Source: Topomyia yanbarensis
Taxonomy: Eukaryota; Arthropoda; Insecta; Diptera; Culicidae
NCBI RefSeq assembly: GCF_030247195.1
Contig: NC_080672.1
Span: 250,843,556-250,907,555 of the forward strand
DNA: 64,000 bases
Reading direction: 5' to 3'
Part shown: one piece after another, positions 58,813 through 64,000 of the stretch
Layout: each line of letters begins with the position of its first letter
How positions within the stretch are numbered: position 1 is the stretch's first letter
Notes under the pieces: model-generated
Database searches by the model: none
What the model saw: the letters and a program-made list of their open reading frames with translations, nothing else
Told to the model about the DNA's origin: nothing
Position numbers and translations under genes: made by a program

Positions 58813-59913
58813 ATGACTGAGCCTCATCAACAAAATGTGATTCTTCGGGCTAACACGATGGGCATCGACTTATGGTCTTTCCGCATAAGACCAAGCATTG
58901 GTGATGTAGAACATTAGCTGAAGGTGAAAATGCAGCTTCGGTTTTCGGAAGCCAGCTTCATCCAGCTGGAGCACGTCAGGCACGCGGTGCTGATAACGTT
59001 CAACAAATTCGCCCAGGCGAAAAAATTCATTTCGCAAAACAACTGTGCTGGATTGTGACACCGCGAAAATCAAGATCCCTGTGTATAACGGAAACGTGGA
59101 AGTTAAATTGCATGATTTGGCACCACGTACTTGCAAAGTGGCCAATAAAAGATTCATGTCGTATTTCGGAGAAGTGGAATCCATTACGGAGGACACGTGG
59201 AGGATCTGCTTTCCAGGTATTGCAAATGGTATTTTTGTGGTGAGAATGCGGGTAGACCCATTCCCTCCTACCTTACCCCGCAGTACAAAAAAGAAGGAGG
59301 TCCCAAGTAACAACTGAAGTTTTATAGCACGCTACAAACGCAATCTAACTTTTATCAGTGGCTATAAAACTACCATAAAACCTCAATTGTTACTAGGGGT
59401 GATACCATTATACAGCGAACTCTATGTACATACCAAGGACAAACTAACACGTGCCAGTTCTGTGAACAAACTGCACATTATGGACAACCTTGCCCATAAA
59501 CCGCTAAGAAAAGCGCATCTACAGAAAGAAATGCCAACACTCACTCTCCAACATCATTCCCTGAGTCACAAACGGTTGCCAAATTTGTGGCTGCTGTTCA
59601 AGCAATAATGACTACTGCGAAAGCCGCGTCAAGTACCACAAACTCAACAGCTAATACCATCAATGAGGGAGCTACTGGTAATGACGGAGGGTTCACGCTC
59701 GTGACCCGAAAAGGAAAAAAAAAGTTAGGAACTACACCTGATCGCGAACATCAAGGCAGTAACCCCGATGATGACCCGGACATGTGCGACGACGATAGAG
59801 ATATGATTGACTCCCATGATACCGTTGACGTGGATGAAAATATTTCACCAACACGAAAACGGATCTCCGCGCGCAATGGCAAGTCGCTCGTATCGGATAA
59901 ACACTTAGAGTAG
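58813..59913 (+). pseudogene. LINE ORF1 (gag-like) protein with zinc knuckle, copy A
   Basis: Opens MTEPHQQNVILRANTMGID; a TAG near 58912 follows RPSIGDVEH. Next come LEHVRHAVLITFNKFAQAKK and ISQNN, a frameshift, then KIKIPVYNGNVEVKLHDLAP, FMSYFGEVESITEDTWRICF and GIFVVRMRV. A short MITE interrupts at about 59306-59394. After it, in another frame, a C-X2-C-X4-H-X4-C knuckle (TCQFCEQTAHYGQPC) at about 59450-59495, then a Thr/Asn-rich linker, GGFTLVTRKGKKK and an acidic tail to TAG 59911-59913. Block for block it parallels copy B. Inactive because of a stop, frameshifts and the insertion. Confidence 0.75.
59306..59394. mobile_element. ~89-bp mini-MITE inside ORF1
   Basis: Ends AGTAACAACTGAAGTTTTAT and, inverted, AGTAACAATTGAGGTTTTAT. 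TA within the ends could be the target duplication (59308-59309, 59391-59392). It separates two parts of the ORF1 that are contiguous in copy B. Confidence 0.7.
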
Positions 59914-60034
59914 TATTAATTGTTTATTATTTTTATTTTTTACATCATGTAAATATATAAAATACCCACGGCTCCGTGAAGCTAACGCCTTGAGCCATGC
60001 CAAATAAACGAATTAAAAAAACCAAAACTATTTT

Positions 60035-60310
60035 TCCTAGCTTAATCGCCTCTAATTAGAATCTCGTATATTTCTGTCGACGTGACTAGGAATATTCGAT
60101 GTTATCACTGTTCGCTGGCATTCACAAAAGTGGATATCTTAAAATATGTTCGATTTAATGAAAAATTAAGTTTATAGAATCAGTGCAATTTTAGATACTA
60201 GATTCTTTATAGATTTAGCAAGCAATTTTGTTCAATTTCATTTCTGTTTACGTCTAGTTTTATCATTAAAAATTTCTGGGACTGGGTGTCATTCTAAAAT
60301 CTAAAATCAA
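60035..60310. other. Unassigned AT-rich stretch
   Basis: Ends with GGGTGTCATTCTAAAATCTA, also present at 25147-25168; otherwise nothing recognised. Confidence 0.4.
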
Positions 60311-61224
60311 ACGATGTCACGTTTTTGCGCCACACACAACCACGAAGATAGCGAAAGCAGAAGCCTATGAGACGCAGAAGAATGACCGGTATTCCCGATC
60401 TGAGAAAAGATTAAGGGATACACCAAGAGAGGAGGAGAAACCGAAGAAGTTTAAGAAGGTTGGTGAAAGACAACGAAACAGCCGACAAATGGAGAGTGAA
60501 TGGCAAACCGTAGAATCCGTAGATGAGAGAAGGAAAACACAATAAGAAAAGAATGAAAGAAGAAAAAAGACCTTCGACCGCACCAGGAGAGATATACGGC
60601 AGACGCTCTAGACGTTAAAGCAAACGACGGCGTGACGTACGCAGCGATACTTAAAGGGGTGAGTGATGATCCCAAGCTGAAGTAACTGGGAGAGAACATA
60701 GTGAAAACCAGGCGCTCCTGGAAAGGTGAGATGTTTTTCGAGCTGAAGAGAGATCCATTGATCAAGACCTCGAAAGCTTTTGTTCAGGAAGCAGTAGTGG
60801 AGTGCAGTAATCACAACGGAAGAGGATCACAACGGAAGAGGAAGTGATGAGCACGGTTATAGAGCAATGAAATCTCGAGATAAAGCAGATTTCAATCAGG
60901 TTGAGGAAGCCGTATGGTGGCACACAGACAGCAGCGATATGCTTATCACTAGCTGCAGTCAACCAGCTTATGTCAACTTGTAAAATCAAAGTTACGTTAC
61001 GTTTGATCCCTTGAGCCACTAAATAAACGTAGTGGTGTTTCAGCTGCCTGGGTTTTGGTCATCAGGCAAGAAAATGTAGAGGCCTGGTCTGGTCTAATCT
61101 GTGCAGAAAGTATGAGGAGAAGGACATATTGCTAGAGACTGCACAAAGTAACCGAAAATGCTTGATCTGCACAAGGGAAAAGGGCCACTTGACGGGAGGG
61201 TTCTTATGTCCAGAGTACAAAAAA

Positions 61225-61500
61225 GGCGAAGGCAGGCTAATAATAATGATGATGATGATAGAATGTCGGACGACGCCCGGTGAAGATGGTTCTTGAGGGC
61301 GACCCTACAGGAAACAGAAGACGGGGCGCACAACGAGCACGGTGGATCAACCAGACAGAGGACGACCTGTGGACCCTTCGAAGACTGTGCGGCTGGCGAC
61401 AAGCAGCAATTGGCCGAGTGGAGACGGCTTCTGCATACAGCAAGAGACAACAAGGCTCTATCCTGAACGGTAAGGTAAGAAAGGCTTATGATGATGTAGA
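61225..61500 (+). pseudogene. 3' terminal piece of another LINE nested in the R1 fossil
   Basis: Encodes GDPTGNRRRGAQRARWINQT, EDDLWTLRRLCGWRQAA and a short basic end, the typical C-terminus of RT from a different LINE group (RG..RARW....E.DL....W...A). It separates the R1 ORF1 zinc knuckle from the ORF2 start, which are normally adjacent. A 5'-truncated insertion is the simplest reading. The group (RTE/CR1-like?) cannot be decided from this piece. Confidence 0.5.
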
Positions 61501-61819
61501 CAACTCAGCTTAATCTCAATCACTGTTGTGTCTGTTTACAACAGAAACGAATTGCGACGTTGCAATTATTCTAGAGCCGTACTGTGTTCCTCCCGACAAC
61601 AATAACTGGGTTGTGGATAAAGCAGGGATTGCGGCAATCCAGGTGTTGGGCGGTTTCCCTGTCTCAGAGGTAGTGGATAGGACACACGAAGGCTTCGCCA
61701 GGATCAATGGTATATTCGTATGCAGCTGTTTTGCTCCTCCACGGTGGACATCAGAGTAATACAATCGGATGCTGGTCACACTAATCTACTCGTTAGTCGG
61801 ATGAACGCAGGTTTTTATA

Positions 61820-62065
61820 AGGGACCATTAATAAATTACGTAACGCTTTTAGGGGGGGGGGGTACGACAAGTTGTGACATAGGGGGAGGGGGTGTTAACT
61901 AGATCGTTACGTAACATGTTTTCATCGAAGAAAAAAATTTTTTTCTTGAAATTTGTTAAGTAACAGGGGAGGGGGGATGGAAAAATTTGTGACAATTTGT
62001 TACATAGGGGGAGGGGGGAGTCAATTTTGGAAAATTTTTGCGTTACGTAATTTATGAATGGTCCC
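61820..62065. mobile_element. TA-flanked MITE (246 bp) inside the R1 endonuclease
   Basis: TA at 61818-61819 and 62066-62067. Ends AGGGACCATTAATAAATTAC and, inverted, GGGACCATTCATAAATTACG; several G-rich tracts of GGGGGAGGGGG inside. It splits the endonuclease just before the catalytic DFNAW block (here GEFNAW). Ends resemble the element at 44781-45089. Confidence 0.8.
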
Positions 62066-62596
62066 TAGGAGGAGAATTTAACGCTTGGGCCGTGGACTGG
62101 GGTAGCAGGATGATTAACGCAAGAAGTTTCAGCTTCTTGCAAGCCCTGGCGAAGCTGGATGTAAAAGCTGTACAACGAAGGTTCCGCTAGCATATTCCGT
62201 GGGACGGTCAGAAATCCATCATCGACATTCTGCAGTGCGTCAATGATGAATAACATGATTAGGCGAGTTAGTGGGTAGTACACACATAGCGACCACCAGG
62301 CAATCTACTACACCATTGGTCGACGGAATTGCACTGTAACGTGTAGAGTGAGGACTGGCGAGCGGAAGTGGAACATAAAGGACTGAGGACCTTTTGTGGA
62401 AGTACTTCGTGTTGACCGCTTCGTTCCAATTTCGAATGCCGTCGAGCTGTCGGAAACATTAGCGAGGGTATCCTTCATGCTACCTGCCTAAAAGCCACAA
62501 GACACGCTCAAAGAGCAAGATCTGAGGCAGTCAGAGAAGAGTGTAAGGTGGCATTCCTGGTGGCCAGGACAACTTTTAAACGCGAGATAGTGCGTA

Positions 62597-62806
62597 CCCG
62601 GGCAAACGAAAAGTCCATAGTACCCCCAAACTATGAAAATACCATCACCATGGTTCGGTTGATCCCATATAAAATACCATATGTTGGTGTATTTATGGGT
62701 TATTGAGACCATTTTATGGTATCTTGATGGTTGTGAATTTTGTCACGGACCACATTTAAGATCTTTTCAAGGGGCTATGTGGTGTTTGAACCCATGAGTG
62801 CTCGGG
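62597..62806. mobile_element. TA-flanked MITE (210 bp) with CCCGGGCA/CCCGAGCA ends
   Basis: TA at 62595-62596 and 62807-62808. Terminal match is short (CCCGGGCA against CCCGAGCA). The interior has inverted ATACCAT/ATGGTAT words (62638-62735). It sits between two stretches that read as R1 ORF2 on either side. Confidence 0.6.
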
Positions 62807-62850
62807 TAGTAAGTTAACCTGCTACAAGGGGCTGTGTAGAGAAATAGACG

Positions 62851-64000
62851 CTATCAGGAATCAGGAATCAGAATATATTGGCTCAAATGGCACGTTCCCC
62901 GTACATAGTCGGGGATTTGTGCCTTGCCGTGTGTTTTCATCATTTCCTGAGCGGAAGGAAAGGACAAGGAGGTGTGGGGAAGTAGAATTGGAAGGGTGGG
63001 AAAAATAACAGCACAAAACAAAAATAAACAACAGGTAAGTTAAACTCACAAGTGGTTCAACTTGCCTGCGAATAAGCCTAAAGCTCTTTACCACATTGGA
63101 TTAGAAACTTTAGTATGTCTCTGAGTTTCAGTCGACCAAACATGGTTTCGTCTATATAAGGACGGCTGAAGACTCGAAATCGCAATTGCGCTACCGCTGG
63201 ATAGTTGCATATCAGATGATATGAGGTTCCGTAGTCGGATTCACAAAGATCACATGAAAAAGACTCAGCGCGCTGAATAGTTGCCATGTGATAATTGAGT
63301 TTGCAGTGGCCGGTTAAAGCCCTGGTCAGCATGCCGCAGTGGAGCTTCGAAAAATGTAAGAGATTTTTCGAAACCACTGGGCAAGGTTGTTCTAGAAACG
63401 CCTTTGTTTGGCGACACGTTTGTAGATTTCTCCAATAATTGCGGTGCTCGGACGAAGCCCAGGACCGTATTTTTTCCCGTATCCAACTTGTCGAAATTGG
63501 CAGCGCGGGCTCAGGACCAACGAAGTCAATTGCTGAACCTGCCCTGGCCAATTCGTCAGCCCATTCATTTCCAGTAATACCGCAATGTCCGGGCACCCAG
63601 ACAAGGTAGATAGTGTCGACAATGCTTAGTTCTTCGATTTGTGTTCGGCACGCGATCACTAGCTTGGACCGGGATTTGTCTGAGCTAAGGGCCTTGATTG
63701 CAGCCTGACTATCGGAGCAGAAGTTTATAACTCTGCCGGACAAACTCAGTTGAAGGACCGATTGCACCCCGCACATAATCGCAAAGATTTCTGCTTGGAA
63801 TACAGTACAGTATCTACCTAGTGAGTGAGATTGTTCCAATCTCATTTCACGACAGTAGACACCAGCACCAGCACGTCCCTCCATCAGAGAACCGTCAGTG
63901 TAACAGACTACTTGTGTTTGTTGTTGTCTTTCCATAAAGCCAGACAACCACTCCTCTCGAGAGGGAATCTTCACATGGAATGTCCTGTAAGGAAAACTAA
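62851..64000 (-). mobile_element. 3' part of an RNase H-bearing LINE, entering from the right edge
   Basis: The element's 3' end is at about 62851: on the minus strand the sequence ends CAATATATTCTGATTCCTGA with TGATTCC-type repeats, typical of LINEs that end in short tandem repeats instead of poly-A. It inserted into the R1 fossil at 60311-62850. The coding part (63078-64000) is open, and the element continues beyond the window. Confidence 0.75.
63078..64000 (-). CDS. LINE polyprotein C-terminus with RNase H domain (5' partial)
   Basis: The frame is open from the window edge to a stop at 63078-63080. An internal codon at 63972-63974 is GTG, so no start should be called; upstream residues (FHV...) are in frame. 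Counting that GTG codon as residue 1, the RNase H catalytic residues are all present: D27 (CYTDGS), E62 (FQAEIFA), D88 (FCSDSQAA) and D140 (GNEWADELA), with H130 in WVPGHCGITG. The domain removes RNA from RNA/DNA hybrids during retrotransposition. A C-X2-C...H...C cluster (CDLCESDYGTSYHLIC) near the end is probably a zinc-binding module. No stop in more than 300 codons suggests a young copy. Clade: I/LOA-like by block order. A degraded relative lies at 12550-13690. Confidence 0.85.
   Translation of the reverse strand, partial: SFPYRTFHVKIPSREEWLSGFMERQQQTQVVCYTDGSLMEGRAGAGVYCREMRLEQSHSLGRYCTVFQAEIFAIMCGVQSVLQLSLSGRVINFCSDSQAAIKALSSDKSRSKLVIACRTQIEELSIVDTIYLVWVPGHCGITGNEWADELARAGSAIDFVGPEPALPISTSWIREKIRSWASSEHRNYWRNLQTCRQTKAFLEQPCPVVSKNLLHFSKLHCGMLTRALTGHCKLNYHMATIQRAESFSCDLCESDYGTSYHLICNYPAVAQLRFRVFSRPYIDETMFGRLKLRDILKFLIQCGKEL

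Larger units (their letters stand above)
58665..60020 (+). mobile_element. ORF1-only LINE (half-LINE), copy A, with 14-bp TSD
   Basis: ACCAAAACTATTTT occurs at 58651-58664 and 60021-60034, immediately outside. Inside: a ~148-bp 5' UTR, an ORF1 frame (58813-59913), then about 100 bp ending in CACGGCTCCGTGAAGCTAAC, GAGCCATGCCAAATAAACG and an A-rich end. There is no endonuclease or RT. Copy B (32686-33756) has the same plan and tail. Variable-length long target duplications and an A-rich end are signatures of LINE-type (target-primed) insertion, so this unit moved as it stands, presumably with enzymes supplied in trans. Confidence 0.8.
60311..62850 (+). pseudogene. R1-clade LINE fossil (ORF1 plus endonuclease) with nested insertions
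   Basis: ORF1 is read as a charged N-terminus, then NDGVTYAAILKGVSDDPKLK (60625-60685), ENIVKTRRSWKGEMFFELKR (60690-60750) and VVECSNHNG; the last zinc knuckle reads PKCLICTREKGHLTGGFLCPEYKK (about 61150-61220). ORF2 starts at about 61505 (LNLNHC), then NNNWVVDKAGIAAIQVLGGF, CSCFAPPRW and, after a MITE, GGEFNAWAVDWGSR (62069-62110), SIIDIL (62210s), and a region toward RT (62500-62590). Three foreign pieces interrupt it: 61225-61500, 61820-62065 and 62597-62806. It is finally cut by the 3' end of the next LINE at 62851. Numerous stops; inactive. Confidence 0.8.

Noticed and set aside
58870..59313. 147-codon minus-strand frame
   Set aside because: Antisense of the + strand ORF1 of the half-LINE.

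Overview
This 64 kb window looks like repeat-rich, AT-rich nuclear DNA of an insect, most probably a culicine (Aedes-like) mosquito. The inference rests on the families present: R1-clade, Jockey-clade and RNase H-bearing (I/LOA-like) LINEs, a high-copy repeat with a CCTTTCTATATGAGAAAGG end and embedded CATA/TACA tracts, and many TA- and TTAA-flanked foldback elements. I found no convincing intact host gene, no rRNA or tRNA gene, no CRISPR array and no recognisable viral coding sequence. Almost every supportable feature is a transposable element, a fossil of one, or a repeat.

Layout. 1.4-7.7 kb: a nested composite bounded by 458-bp inverted repeats, containing a 1,321-bp direct duplication either side of a Jockey LINE fragment, plus a CATA microsatellite. 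9.1-10.8 kb: foldback and TA-flanked elements. 11.7-13.7 kb: decayed coding remnants, including a minus-strand RNase H LINE. 15.6-17.4 kb: a TTAA-flanked piggyBac-like element. 18.8-24.5 kb: an R1 LINE fossil present twice as a large inverted duplication around an AT microsatellite. 25.5-26.5 kb: a hAT-like element of exactly 1,000 bp splitting a pair of tandem core-promoter-like sequences. 28.2-29.9 kb: a piggyBac-like element with a transposase N-terminal remnant. 32.7-34.4 kb: an ORF1-only LINE and an R1 endonuclease fragment. 36.5-38.0 kb: a SINE-like sequence carrying a hAT-like element, followed by two foldback elements. 40.1-44.3 kb: a decayed but recognisable RNase H LINE (ORF1, then ORF2). 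44.8-50.4 kb: foldback and TA-flanked elements. 55.6-58.6 kb: a TA-flanked element followed by 3.3 copies of a 555-bp tandem repeat. 58.65-60.02 kb: an ORF1-only LINE with a 14-bp target duplication. 60.3-62.85 kb: an R1 LINE fossil with three nested insertions. 62.85-64 kb: the 3' part of a minus-strand LINE with an open RNase H reading frame that runs off the window.

The most interesting signals are (i) two ORF1-only LINE copies sharing a 3' tail, one bounded by a target-site duplication, suggesting a half-LINE family moved by another element's reverse transcriptase; (ii) TA-flanked ~1 kb elements whose terminal motif is reiterated several times inside them, in at least three sequence-unrelated examples; and (iii) the inverted duplication of a dead R1 element, whose arms share a premature stop and a degenerate catalytic motif and in which one arm carries a later 315-bp insertion with a readable empty site in the other. 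There are no operons; functional relations are between elements (who mobilises whom, who inserted into whom).
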